Part shown: positions 27,121-38,218 of the stretch, one piece after another
How the letters are laid out: each line of letters opens with the position of its first letter
Numbering within the stretch: the stretch's first letter is position 1
Origin: Flaccisagitta enflata
Lineage: Eukaryota; Chaetognatha; Sagittoidea; Aphragmophora
Assembly (NCBI GenBank): GCA_965153355.1
Contig: OZ231126.1
Location: 45,570,001 to 45,634,000 of the forward strand
Length of the DNA stretch: 64,000 nt
Direction of reading: 5' to 3'
Translations under genes and position numbers: made by a program
The notes under the pieces: model-generated
The model's input: the letters and a program-made list of their open reading frames with translations, nothing else
What the model was told of the DNA's origin: nothing
Database searches by the model: none

Positions 27121-28843
27121 TTTTGGGCAGCGGCCCCGAAGGGGACGAAGTCCTGTAGAACACAGAGGGAATCTGTCCGCCCGTCCGTACGTCCGTACGT
27201 CCCCCCCCGCCCCACCCTCGGCTTCGTCTCCTTTGGGGCCCAATTCCAAACTGTATGGCCCAAATCCGAGCAAAATGGTCCCAAAATTGGCCAAATCCAG
27301 TCAAAATGGCCTAAGACCAGGTAAAATGGGCCTTATGTGGCTAGAAAAGAGATAGTCCGCCAGCGAATTTGGGGGTGTTCATCAACGGGGAATGAACGCA
27401 TGTTGCTGAACAATGCCATAGAGCTGTTCATGAACGACTAAAAAGAGGCTCTTGGCAAACAATTTTGTTCATGGAGGGCCTAAAAAAACATGTTCATGAA
27501 CGACCGTTCATTGAGGGGTAAAAAAAGCCATTGCTGAACAAGTAAAAAAAAACACTCCACCAATGGTTTTGTTGGTGGAGTGGGTTTTTTACCTGTTCAT
27601 GAAAAATGCTCATCTGGCTGTTAAAGAACAGCAAAAAAAAGTTTTTTGATGAACAGTTTTCAGCATCTAGTTTAATCTAACAAAGAGTTCATTAAGGAAA
27701 CTTTTTTGACTCTGCATGAATGGCTGGGTCAAAAGATATTTTGTTAGAGATGAAGTGATCTTGGGACTATGTTCATCAATACTGCTTCTTGGCTGTTCAT
27801 GAACAACAAAATTTCATTGAGTGGATAAAAATCCAGTGAATGAGTGAACCTTTTATGGGCACATATGAAGGAGATTTTTTTTGCCATAACTTGACACTAT
27901 CTTCATAATTCTTAAACCATAAATGATGCTCATCTGGCTGTTCATGAAATACCAAATTTTACCTTTTGATGAACAGCTTTGTTCATTGATTAGATAAATG
28001 TTACAGTGAAGACTGAAGATGATACACATTGGGTATGAAGATATTTTGTCATAAGTGGAGTTAATTACCACTCAACCAACAAAGTTATTTATGGAGTGAA
28101 TTTTTAGCAATTCATGAACGCGTTTTTTATGGCCCTCTCTGAACAAAATTGTTGGCCAAAGGTCTCTTTCATTGTGTTCTTCAACACCTGTATGGCATTG
28201 TTGCTGAACAGGCGTTCATTCCCCGTTGCTGAACGCACCCAAATTCGCTGGCGGACTACCTGCTAGAAAACCTGAATTCTGGCCTGAGTTCTATCATCTT
28301 GGCCCCTTAAACTTAGATTCTGGCTCCAAAAACCCACTTCCAAGCCTTAGAGACCCAGATCCTGCCCTTTGGGACCCAGATTCTGACCTCCAAGACCTAG
28401 GTGCTGGCCTAAAAGACCTGAATCCTAGCCTCAGAGGACCAAATCCTGACCACAGAAACTGAAATCCTTGCCTCTGAGACCAAGAAATTGGTCTCTGAGA
28501 CCCAGATTCTGGCCTCAGAGACCCAGATCCTGGCCTGCTCCTGCCTCAACTTAACCTACAAACTATACAAAAATGGCAAGGGTACTATTGTCCATATGCT
28601 GCCTTTTGTCAGTTCTCCTTGATATTCAATGAAAATTTGAATAACAGGGCATCCTGGACAGAAGGAAGGCAAACAGGACGGATGGACGGACGAACAGATG
28701 GACGGAAGGACAGATTCCCCCTGTGTTCTACAGGACTTTGTCCCCTTCGGGGCCGCTGCCCTGCTCCCTCTCAACCTTCATCACTTCCTACTCAAGCAGG
28801 GCACGGGTACCGCTGACCACTTACTGCCTTTGGGCTGCTATTT
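27121..28843 (-). mobile_element. M element (AACACAGG subtype) split by a TIR element
   Basis: The left module (GGCCCCGAAGGGGACGAAGT, CCTGTAGAACACAG, GGAATCTGTCCG) and its inverse at about 28690-28755 flank a minisatellite body (27230-27349 and 28262-28550). The body is broken by the 27350-28261 element. The 5' end GGGCACGGGTACCGCTGACC reaches about 28843. It lies head-to-tail with the M element at 26637-27120 with no spacer. Confidence 0.82.
27350..28261. mobile_element. ~910-bp TIR element rich in GTTCATGAAC
   Basis: Long imperfect terminal inverted repeats (about 125 bp each) start AGRTAGTCCGCCAGCGAATT. GCTAGAAAA occurs next to both ends (about 27341-27349 and 28262-28270) and looks like an 8-9-bp target duplication, as known for hAT or Mutator-like elements. 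The interior repeats TGTTCATGAACG and related blocks. No transposase seen. Confidence 0.78.
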
Positions 28844-29311
28844 AAAAGTATCTAGCTTTTCTAGAAGCCAAGATATTCTAGATAGAAGGTGTCGCGTTTC
28901 TTTTGACGAAGATAGTACTGGCCTGAGGTCCATCATTTAGGCCCAATAAACCTATATTGTGGCTTCTAACACCTAGATTCTGACCAGATTTGGGCCATTT
29001 TGCTTGGATTTGGCCCATTATGCTTAGATTTGGGCCATTTTGCTTGGATTTAGGTCATATTGCTTGGGTTTGGGCTTATTGGCAGAATGGACGGACAGAC
29101 AGACAGATGGACAGACAGACGGACAGATTCCCTCTGTGTTCTACAGGACTTCATCCCCTTAGGGGGCCGCTGCCCTGCTCTCCCTCAACTTAAATCATAT
29201 ACTACTTAAGCAGGGCACGGGTACGGCTGACCATTTATCGCCTTTGGGCTGCTATTTTTTCTTGGCTCTTTTTTTCTTTTTTTACTTTTTTTTGTGTTTT
29301 TGAACGTTTTG

Positions 29312-29366
29312 AGCTCACTGATTCTGCCCACCCGCACGCGACGAGTGTAGCCGTGTATACGCTTGT
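29312..29366 (-). mobile_element. H1 5' terminal fragment
   Basis: CTGCCCACCCGCACGCGACG followed by AGTGTAGCCGTGTATACGCT matches the H1 5' end in inverse orientation. The rest is absent. Confidence 0.6.
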
Positions 29367-29417
29367 TACTTTCCACTTGAGAATCCATGGATCTCTGAAA
29401 AACAAGGACAACCCTTT

Positions 29418-29632
29418 ACAGTCGCGTGCGGTTGTTAAAACCTTTAGACCAAAAGACTAAGATACTAAATGTAAATTGACTTAAATCAACTTTAAATAAC
29501 TTAAAAGCACTTAAAATGACTTAAAATGGCGTAAAACGTCGAAAAAAAGCTTAGCGTTACCGACCAACCGACCGACCGACCGACAGACGGACAGAGTGGG
29601 TTGTAGAGTCGCGTGCACGCGACTAAAAAAAC
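29418..29632 (+). mobile_element. H1 element with 10-bp minisatellite
   Basis: AGTCGCGTGCGGTTGTTAAA, then (ACTTAAAATG)-type 10-bp units, an (ACCGACCG)n tract, GGACAGAGTGGGTTGTAGAG, the perfect palindrome AGTCGCGTGCACGCGACT, and AAAAAA. Confidence 0.82.
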
Positions 29633-29718
29633 CGCGGCCCAGGAATAAGAATTGATTCATATTCTTTAAAGAATTGAAATTTTTTTCTTTTTCGATTTGA
29701 ATTCGTTTTTTAACTGAT

Positions 29719-30895
29719 ATGAGATTATTGCAAATAATCGCCGATATGATCGCCGCTGCAACAGCCAAGGCAACTGCCAATGAGACTGCCAATGCAACTG
29801 CCAATGAGACTGATTATGCAACTGCTAATGTGAAGGATGATGTAACTTCCAATGCAACTGCCGACGCAACTGCCAATGTGAAGGATGATGAAACTGCCAA
29901 CAAGAATGCCAATGCAACTGCCAATGCAACTGCCTATTTGACTGCCTATATGAAGGATAATGAAACTGCCAATGAGACTGCCAATGCACCTGCCAATGCA
30001 ACTGCCAATGTGACTGCCAATGAGACTGCCAATGAGACTGCCAAAGCAACTGCCAATGCAACTGCCAATGTGACTGCCAATGTGACTGCCAATGCAACTA
30101 CCAATGCAACTGCCAATGTGACTGCCAATGCAACTGCCAATGAGACTGCCAATGCAATTGCCAATGTGACTGTCAATGAGACTGCCAACGATGCTGCCAA
30201 AGCAACTGCCAATGTGACTGCCAATGCGACTGCCAATGTGACTACCAATGCGTCTGCCATTGTATTGGTAAGGAAACTGCTAATGCGACTGAAAATGCGT
30301 CCAACGTTTCCGCCGTTATGACAGCCAAGGCAGCCAAGGCAACTGCCAATGAGACTGCCAATGCAACTGCCAATGAGACTGATTATGCAACTGCTAATGT
30401 GAAGGATGATGTAACTTCCAATGCAACTGCCGACGCAACTGCCAATGTGAAGGATGATGAAACTGCCAACAAGAATGCCAATGCAACTGCCAATGCAACT
30501 GCCTATTTGACTGCCTATATGAAGGATAATGAAACTGCCAATGAGACTGCCAATGCACCTGCCAATGCAACTGCCAATGTGACTGCCAATGAGACTGCCA
30601 ATGAGACTGCCAAAGCAACTGCCAATGCAACTGCCAATGTGACTGCCAATGTGACTGCCAATGCAACTACCAATGCAATTGCCAATGTGACTGTCAATGA
30701 GACTGCCAACGATGCTGCCAAAGCAACTGCCAATGTGACTGCCAATGCGACTGCCAATGTGACTACCAATGCATCTGCCATTGTATTGGTAAGGAAACTG
30801 CTAATGCGACTGAAAATGCGTCCAACGTTTCCGCCGTTATGACAGCCATGCGGCACTGCTGCGGCATGCAGTTAAAGTCAATGTACCCGCCGAGG
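29719..30895 (+). CDS. Candidate exon over a 12-bp minisatellite (Thr-Ala-Asn repeats)
   Basis: Units of ACTGCCAATGNR encode T-A-N-(A/V/E) repeats. The array is itself duplicated as two blocks, about 29755-30320 and 30325-30842, the second lacking 36 bp. Each block ends ATTGTATTGGTAAGGAAACT, where the reading shifts by one base; the alternative frame then continues into the next block (ETANATENASNVSAV). After the second block the open frame runs to a consensus donor CCGAG/GTAAGT at about 30895. It could be an exon of an Ala/Thr/Asn-rich protein or a non-coding minisatellite with chance openness. I cannot assign a function and no start exon is defined. Confidence 0.35.
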
Positions 30896-31017
30896 TAAGT
30901 TGGTATTCACAATTGTAAAACACCCTCTACTATATTGAGACAAAATGAAATCTCATCATTCATCATTCATCCATAACGACCATACGTCCTAAGTTTTACA
31001 GGTTCTTACCACCTTTC

Positions 31018-31213
31018 TTTATTCGCGTGCACGCGAATCTACACCCCGCTTTGTCTGTCCTTCTGTCGGTTGGTTGGTCTGACTGTCGGTCCATCACACT
31101 TTACTTTTTTATCAATTTTATTTCCTTAAGTCATTTTAAGTCATTCTATGTCATTCTATGTCATTCTAAGTCATTATGTGAGCCTTGCACGCGACTTATA
31201 GGTGTTGGCCTTG
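31018..31213 (-). mobile_element. H1 element with compensated stem-loop
   Basis: The plus strand shows ATTCGCGTGCACGCGAAT, CTACACCCCGCTTTGTC, a GTCGGTTGGTTGG tract, CACACTTTACTTTTTT, TAAGTCATTC 10-bp units, then GCACGCGACTTATAGGTGTT and GGCCTTGCTTTT. The stem carries paired changes relative to the usual AGTCGCG/CGCGACT. Confidence 0.85.
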
Positions 31214-31214
31214 C

Positions 31215-31218
31215 TTTT

Positions 31219-31306
<88 letters not shown>

Positions 31307-31330
31307 TCATTCTTTCTTTCTTCTCTCCTT
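31215..31330. repeat. (TTTC)n microsatellite
   Basis: Pure TTTC to about 31305, decaying into pyrimidine-rich sequence to about 31560. It begins exactly at the H1 element's 5' terminus. Confidence 0.97.
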
Positions 31331-31573
31331 TCTTTCTTGTTTTCTTTCTTTCGTTCTTGTTTTCTTTCATTTGTTTTCTCTCTCTCTCTTTCTTTCATTA
31401 TCTCTTTCTTTCTCTTCTTACTTTTTTGATTCCTGCTCGCTTGCTCGCTTGCTTGCATGTTTTCTTTTTTTTTTCTTTCATTCTTTATTTCTTTCTCTTC
31501 ATTTTCTTCTTACGCTTTCAATGTCTTTCTTTCACTTTTTTTCCCTTTTTACGCCCTCCTCACTTTTTCCTGT

Positions 31574-31806
31574 TTTTAGTTGCGGACACGCAACTCTATA
31601 AGAGGCTTTGTCCGTCCATCCGTCCGTCCGTCGGTCCGTCACGCTCGAGTTGAAAACGCAAGAAACACGCATTTACAATGCTGCAGTTGTCATTGAATGT
31701 GTGTGGTTGTAAGTTAGTGTGTGGGAAGGGGGTTTGGGTGAGGCTGGGGGTTGGTTGCCCCTGCCCACCCGTCCGCAACGATATTGTGACCCCGCGTCAC
31801 TTGTTG
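31574..31806 (-). mobile_element. Complete H2 hairpin element
   Basis: The plus strand shows TTTTT, stem-loop AGTTGCGGACACGCAACT, CTATAAGAGGCTTTGTCC, a GTCCGTCC tract, a TGTGTGGTTGTAAGTTAGTG block, GCCCCTGCCCACCCGTCC, and the far end GATATTGTGACCCCGCGTCA. A useful type copy for the family. Confidence 0.88.
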
Positions 31807-32003
31807 ATTTCTCACTTCCTTCTCCTTTTCTTCCTCCGAATTTCAAGCCGTCAGCGCGGAATTTTCGAGATTGACGCTTCTTCTGCGCCGCTGGTTGCTT
31901 TCCGCTCATAAATGACCTCTTCACCTTCATTATCATACCTTGGCAGCAACGGAGAAACACACATGGAGAAAGCGAGAGGAAAACAGTGAGAAACCTTGAA
32001 AGA

Positions 32004-32007
32004 ATGA

Positions 32008-32091
<84 letters not shown>

Positions 32092-32094
32092 AGG
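32004..32094. repeat. (GAAA)n microsatellite
   Basis: Nearly pure GAAA. Confidence 0.97.
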
Positions 32095-32147
32095 AAATAT
32101 CAATATCGTGGCAAAATTGAAATGCAAAAAGAGAGACAAACAGAGCA

Positions 32148-32149
<2 letters not shown>

Positions 32150-32235
<86 letters not shown>
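32150..32235. repeat. (GA)n microsatellite
   Basis: Pure GA array. Confidence 0.98.
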
Positions 32236-32236
<1 letters not shown>

Positions 32237-34370
32237 CCCTGATTTTCGATTTGGAAAGTGTGCTGTATTCTATTTTCATAAAATGAAACAGATTGCTGGT
32301 GCTGTTTTTGCCTTTTTTAACAACCGTCATGTCAGTAGAATTCGAAATTTAGCGAGCTTATGTACTACCTTGGAAATGAATATACGGACAGCTGGAGAAA
32401 AGTTAGCCTTTTCGCTCACTGAATGAAGTATATGCCCAAATCATTAAATTTCTAGTCATTATATGGTATTTTGATTTATCAAGAGGTTCTGTTCTGACCT
32501 CTTATGGGATTCGTCTATGATTTTTCATCTTGAATCCGTGTATCCTTTGCCTCTCAAAAAGCAGCAAAAAAATCAAAAAATCAGTTTTGTTTTCTTTTAT
32601 TACTAGATAATTTCAGGGCATTATGATTGACTGCATGCATCAATTTTTTCAACAATCAAAAAATGTGTCAAAAATGTGATCCATTGAGATCAGGCAGAAT
32701 GATTTTGCTCAATCCGTTTGGATTTGAGAGCTATTTTAATGTAGGTTGTCCTATGAAGATATGAACTGAAAACTATAATACGGGAAAAGAGGGGGTCAGT
32801 GGAGAATGCCCAAAAGGGAACAAAACAGAAAGTCGCCTGCCAAGATGACCCTGCCCTGCCTAATGAAGGAAGACCTGAGAAGGGCCCGCGGGTAAAAGTG
32901 TCCTGCCAAACCTCAGTCTAGGCGAAAGGGAAATATATCAAGACCTAGAATCCTCATGAAATGAGCTGACTTAAGCAGAGCAAAGGCAGCTCGCTGTCAT
33001 GACTGCCAAAGGGAAGGGAAAGACTCAAGGGATGCCCTAAATGCTCAAGGAGACCTGAACACCTGGTCCACCGGTCCCTGTAAGTGAGCAGGAGAAGTAA
33101 GAGGTGTGTCCTAGGAAATGGGTGGGGAAGCCTCTCCCAGATGCTAGACCAGAGATGCAAAAGTCAGGGAAGAAGAGCAGAGCATAAGGGGAAGATGAGG
33201 CAGGTAGCAGAGGAGAGAGGGAGCAACAACCAATCAGGAGGAAGGAGAAGCAGAGGAGGCAAGGTAGCGACAGCCAGAGCAAGAGAGCAGAAGGACCCGT
33301 AGCAGTGAGCTAGCTAGAGGCAGAGGTCCCCGTACTACAAAAACCTCTAAATTAGATTTTGGTAAAATGACAGTTTTCTTCAAAACGCTCTCATTTGAAA
33401 ACGGATTGAGCTACCAAGCTCTGCTTGGTCTTGAATGGAAGATTTTTTTGCCATAGTTTATGGATCTGCTTTCATTGTTTTACTGGATATGACGCAGAGC
33501 AGAATCCGGCCGTCAGAGTTCAGTCGTCTCAATTTAGGGCCCTTTACCAATCTTTTTGTTTCCGTGTAATGAATTGGCCCGTCGAATTACACTTGGTACA
33601 CCTACTTTCAGATATATTATCCATAAAAAAAACAATATTGAGCCGAGGCAATGGCGCTAGGCAGGTCTAAACTGCTTAGAAATTGAGGAATTTTTAAGGA
33701 AACTGAGTGCCAAGGCCTAATTGTGCCATTGAGTAAACCACATGGTACAGCAATGCCAATACTGCTGACACCCAAATGATCAGACCTAGAACCAATTATA
33801 GTATATTTTGTGCTACAAAAAAAGTTTGACGGCTCTCGGACTTGCATCATGTCCGAAAGCTAATTCCGCAAAGCAGAGGTCAGGATGACAATGACTTTTT
33901 AAGTATTTGTGAAATTTGAGTATTATAATGTAAAATGGCTATAAAATCATAAGGGAATGGGTGTGTTTGATAGGTTATAGTGTTGTTACATGCTAAACAG
34001 CATTACTGGTCGGTTTGCACCTTGTGAGACTTATCTAACTAGGTTTACAAGATTTTCAAGAAGATTTTTGATTGATTTTCACATTTTCGAAAATACTATT
34101 TTCAATCTTGAGAATTTCAAATCTTTAAAAGATATAAAAATTTTGCATTTTTGAAAACATACCGGCCTCCGTATTACAAATGGCTAGCCCGGTATGTTTT
34201 TGTTTTTTTGAAATACTCATTTTCTATGCAAATTTGAAATTCTCAGTGAATTAGTTATATCACAGTTCTATATTATTTTTTCTCTGATTTTCCTTAGAAA
34301 GTAACTAAGTTCACAGGACATGGTAATGATCATTTAAACAACATACTGATCGGCGCGGTTGGGAAAGAAA
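32236..34370. other. No firm gene; possible decayed transposon DNA
   Basis: A GC-richer segment (about 32790-33320) has short frames but many stops. The frame 33425-33670 ends in a stretch that faintly suggests a retroelement RNase H tail, too degenerate to call. An inverted repeat around AAAACATACCGG/CCGGTATGTTTTT (about 34155-34205) resembles a small hairpin MITE core. Confidence 0.4.
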
Positions 34371-34371
34371 A

Positions 34372-34510
34372 CAGGGCTGGATACATAGTTCTCCAAGTCT
34401 CGGGCTAATGGGCAGGGGCAGTGACATAAAAGGCCACTTAAGCACTTGTGCAGGGGCAGTGATATAAAAACCGCGAAAAGGCCTTAAACTAGGCCGAATA
34501 CACGGCTATC
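34372..34510 (+). mobile_element. H1 5' portions in tandem
   Basis: GGGCTGGATACATAGTTCTC, AATGGGCAGGGGCAGTGACA, a repeated GTGCAGGGGCAGTGATATAA and then a second start, AGGCCGAATACACGGCTATC. No stem-loop end is visible before the TTTC array. Confidence 0.6.
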
Positions 34511-34544
34511 CCCCCAGCTCCACGTGTCTGTCTGTCAGACAAAC

Positions 34545-34567
34545 TCGATCTTTCTTTCTTTCTTTCC

Positions 34568-34613
<46 letters not shown>

Positions 34614-34743
34614 CTTCTGATTTTTTTCTTTCCTTTTTGTTTTCTTCATTCTTTCCTTTTTAATGATAGAGTTGTGACTACACGTTTCTGCGTAATTCCG
34701 TCGGTCCATCCCTCCGTCCCTCCATCCGAATGTTTCTTCCTTC

Positions 34744-34818
<75 letters not shown>

Positions 34819-34850
34819 TCCTTCTTTCATTCTTTCTTTCCTTCTTTCTA
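34545..34850. repeat. Two (TTTC)n arrays
   Basis: Arrays at about 34548-34612 and 34738-34848, separated by 125 bp containing a GTCGGTCCATCCCTCC tract. Confidence 0.95.
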
Positions 34851-34974
34851 GACTGACTCTCCAAGAGGGTGTGTCCCTTGTGAGGTAGCTCCATCTGAAA
34901 ATTTGGATGACGCTAAATCGATAAAGGTTTTTTTTCGAGCGTTACTGCCCCTAAACAGCTACAAAACAGCTCCC

Positions 34975-35065
34975 ACACTCTCTCATACTGCCCCTGCCAA
35001 CCAGCATCACTGCCCCTGTTGACCCGAAAAGCGACTACTCATTGGCCGCGTATCCGACCTTATCA
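34975..35065 (-). mobile_element. H1 5' terminal fragment
   Basis: ATCACTGCCCCTGTTGACCC, AAAGCGACTACTCATTGGCC and GCGTATCCGACCTTAT match the H1 5' end in inverse orientation. Confidence 0.6.
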
Positions 35066-35069
35066 TTAA

Positions 35070-36826
35070 TCATTTATGCGTCATTATTTTTTTTTATGGA
35101 TTTTAAAAATTCCAAAGAAACAAAAATTGCAGCTGATTTTCTTAGCGTTTGACTCCTGGTATGTGGGTTTGTCTTCTGCTCCTCAAGATTGATTTTTCTG
35201 GGTTAATGGATAAATTATCATTGTTAATGAGTTATGACTTTCGGACGAGATCTACACTTTAATGTATAAATGAAATGACATGAATGAATTTTACATGTGG
35301 ATAGACCGTCTCAATGATTTAGTCAATGCATGATTGTAAATATGAATAAATTAATGAATGAATGAATGAATGAATGAATGAATCAATGAATGAATGAATG
35401 AACGAATGAATTAAATGATGGCAAATACAAAAGTACCTGTAATAATGTAATATCTGATACGGTTTTCATAGCTTTAGAAAATTATGACATGACGAAAGAT
35501 ATGATTGAAGAATGGATTCATAGATGAATCAATAGAATAATAAATAAATAAATAAAATTAATGAACTAATGAATAGATAAATTAATAAATGAATAAACAA
35601 GTTATACAACTGATATTTCATTGTTATAGAGCAAATAAAAGATACCAACACTTAACTTTAGTTTAAAAGAAAAAAAAACTTTAAAATTTCTATTTATACA
35701 TGACTCTATAAATGATGATTAAATAAATTTATGGATAATAGACAAATAGTAATTTCATACTATGCTACATCCATAGTTTTAGAAATTGATAAAATAATGA
35801 TAAATTATAAATAAAATTTTTGAATTTCTTCCGACAGTTTATCCTTCTTTAGTAAATTAGCCTTTTTAGCAATAAATAGCAAAAAAATCAATATTTTGCA
35901 TTAATTTTTTTTGCAATGTAATAAGTATGCATTGCCTAATGGTAATTTAATATTGGTTATCTTCAAGTTAGTGTTCTATTTTTTGACCTATATGAATGGG
36001 ATCTGCACGGCTGATCTTGCTCTGCGTCATATGAAAGTTAAGCTGCTATAATCATGGTTAGGTGTCCGTATATTTATTTCCAAGATAGTATGTTTACTTT
36101 CTTCAGCAGGTTCTAAAGTCAGCACAGAACTTCCTGCAAGCCCTTTCATGCTGATTATCTTTTTCCCTTATGTTTATGTTCTGTGAAAAGGAAACTTTTG
36201 TTTGCACGTCATTCCGTTCATGCGTGCACTCCCCCTTAGACCTCAAATCAGCACTCTAGAGGCTTCTCAAACTGCAAATCAGCCTTGAATAGACCTTCCC
36301 TCCCATTCAGTACCATATAAACACCTCCGAAGTCCCTATGTGTTCTTGAGCTCGTTAAACACATGTCTCCTTCTGCGCTGCTGCCCTGCTCCCTCTCATT
36401 CATGAAAACAATCATACAAAGCGGGGCAATAAGTATCCACTTCTTGTTCTTGGGCGACCAGCTTTATGTCACATTTTGCCATAAATACCATTTTGATAAC
36501 TTCACATCGAATTGTGGACGTAAAAGATAAAAAGAGATGAACGTGAAGCTACGGATTCATTGAAGACAAAATTCACCAAAGCTGCTGTGTGAGATGGAAA
36601 GAATAGACGAGCAAATTGGAAAAGAATGGAGGAGGAAGAGGAAGAAAGGGAGGAAGAGGATGTGAAGATTAAGCAAGAAAAAGATTGAGAAGCAAAAGTG
36701 GAGGCGGGAGGGGGAGTAGGAAGCGAGTGTAAGCAGGAAAAGGTGCCCCAACTACCGATCGGTAGATAAACCTTCTGCACAATCAGCAGAACTCTTTCCA
36801 AATTGTAAGGAGAACTGACGCCTAAC

Positions 36827-36830
<4 letters not shown>
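35070..36830. other. AT-rich DNA, (GAAT)n and a decayed M 5' end
   Basis: (AATG)n at about 35350-35400 and AATA-rich sequence follow. At 36340-36450 TGTGTTCTTGAGCTCG, CTGCGCTGCTGCCCTGCTCC and GCGGGGCAATAAGTATCCAC are a decayed M-family end. No gene recognised. Confidence 0.5.

Positions 36831-36831
<1 letters not shown>

Positions 36832-36912
<81 letters not shown>
36832..36912. repeat. (GA)n with ACAGAGAC tail
   Basis: Pure GA followed by about 60 bp of CACAGAGA-type repeats. Confidence 0.97.
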
Positions 36913-36914
<2 letters not shown>

Positions 36915-36915
<1 letters not shown>

Positions 36916-38218
36916 GAGACACAGAGACACAGAGACACAGAAACACAGAACCACAGAGACACAGAGACAAAGAGAGCTAAAAGTAAGCTTACAGATAGAC
37001 CGATAAACAGAAAGTGATAGAGACAAAGCCAGGGAGAGGCTGGGTTTCTGGTTCATTATTGCGAAGAGGGAGGATAATAGGTGTCCATTGAAGAGAGGGA
37101 AAGAAAAGATATTCATCGGAAGGAAAAGTAAGCAAAATTTTCGCTTGACAGAGAGATTGATCATGTCAGAAGCGTTTAGGCCGGAACAAACGGTAAGCAT
37201 GGTACGAGCTTTGACAGCTGACGCCTCTTATTCCTTATGATGCTGTTTCCCAACTCGAAAACCCTGTCACGATTTCTTTTTGTATCTCTATGAACCCACT
37301 ACTTCGTATATTTTACCCACTTATCCATTTTCAATCGCTGGTAGCATTGCCATCTTGTCTCTTCGATTTTCACTTACGGCGCTCTATATCACTGTACTAT
37401 GGTGTGAGTTGATAAAATTTTCAACCAGAAGGTATCGCTTAGGCACCCATGAATCATGAATAACAAAATAAAAAACATGCGAAATTCCAATTGGATAACA
37501 TAACAAATCGACAAATGAATGATCAGAATATGAAATTCCTATTTAATAACATAGGCCCTCTTCCAGTTATTTTAGTTTGGGTATAGTGAGGGATGTTGTT
37601 CCACCTATCATAGAAAATTGACAAGAAATCAAGTAAGAGCTAAACTCCCATTGAATATCATGGAAAATTGCTCAAAAAGCCCAAAAAATGCATATCCTGG
37701 ACGGAAGGAGGTACTTAATTTTTGCTCCTGTGTTCTACAGGACATCGGCCCTTTGGGGGCCGCTGCCCTGTTCTCACTCTACTTCTTCAGCTAATTACTC
37801 CAAGCAGGGCATCGGGTACCGGCTACCATGTGCGATCCTTTGATGACTAGTTTTCAATTCTTACCCCGTCCTAAAGCAGTAAGCATCCCATCTCGTTGCC
37901 CCCCGTCGTGGGCGCTTTGATCTTCCCCCAAATTCTTCGCGTTGAAGGGTGAAGGATTGACAGTAACGAGATTCTGACGAAGTCGTGAATCAGCAAACGG
38001 ACAAAACTTCCATGAATGACGAACGAAACTTCCCCCCCCCCCAAAAAAAAAAAGAAAAAAAGAAAAGAAAAAGCAACCCCAAATTTAATGGAAAATCAAA
38101 AAAGTTGTGCATCTCATGGTTCATGCTTCACGTGGGTATGTTTCTCTCCAAGGCAGTTTCTACGCTTTTAAGGTTTTGTTGGAAAATGGGAAAATTGCAG
38201 AAAAACATACTAGTCCAA
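36915..38218 (-). other. No gene; M element 5' part at 37690-37850
   Basis: About 37450-37680 holds ~55-bp repeats with AATTCCAATTGGATAACATA-like blocks. At 37715-37850 CCTGTGTTCTACAGGACATC, GGCCCTTTGGGGGCCGCTGC and GGGCATCGGGTACCGGCTAC form an M module with 5' end. The left partner module is missing. Confidence 0.6.

Larger units (their letters stand above)
26106..28917. mobile_element. Tc1/mariner-like termini enclosing two M elements
   Basis: 28-bp inverted termini: CTATCTTTGCCAAAAGAAAC plus GCGACACC at 26108-26135, and its inverse, with two mismatches, at 28888-28915. Each is flanked by TA (26106-26107 and 28916-28917), the Tc1/mariner target duplication. No transposase frame remains. 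The interior is mostly M elements, so this is a non-autonomous or gutted copy. A direct repeat AAGTATCTAGCTTYTCYAGA occurs near 26444 and 28846. Confidence 0.7.
25847..29260 (-). mobile_element. Outermost M element of a nested stack
   Basis: The left module (TTTTTGGGCAGCGGCTCCAA, AGTCCTGTAGAACACAGGGA, GAATCTGTCCG) is matched by an inverted module at about 29100-29175. The body units also mirror: CCCAAATCCAAGCAAAATGG before 26100, and CCATTTTGCTTGGATTTGGC after 28990. The distal 5' end GGGCACGGGTACGGCTGACC closes at about 29260. A transposon-like insertion (26108-28915) separates the halves. Confidence 0.78.

Noticed and set aside
33425-33670. Possible retroelement RNase H tail
   Set aside because: A few residues near the end of the 81-codon frame are suggestive, but catalytic positions cannot be placed and the surroundings are full of stops.
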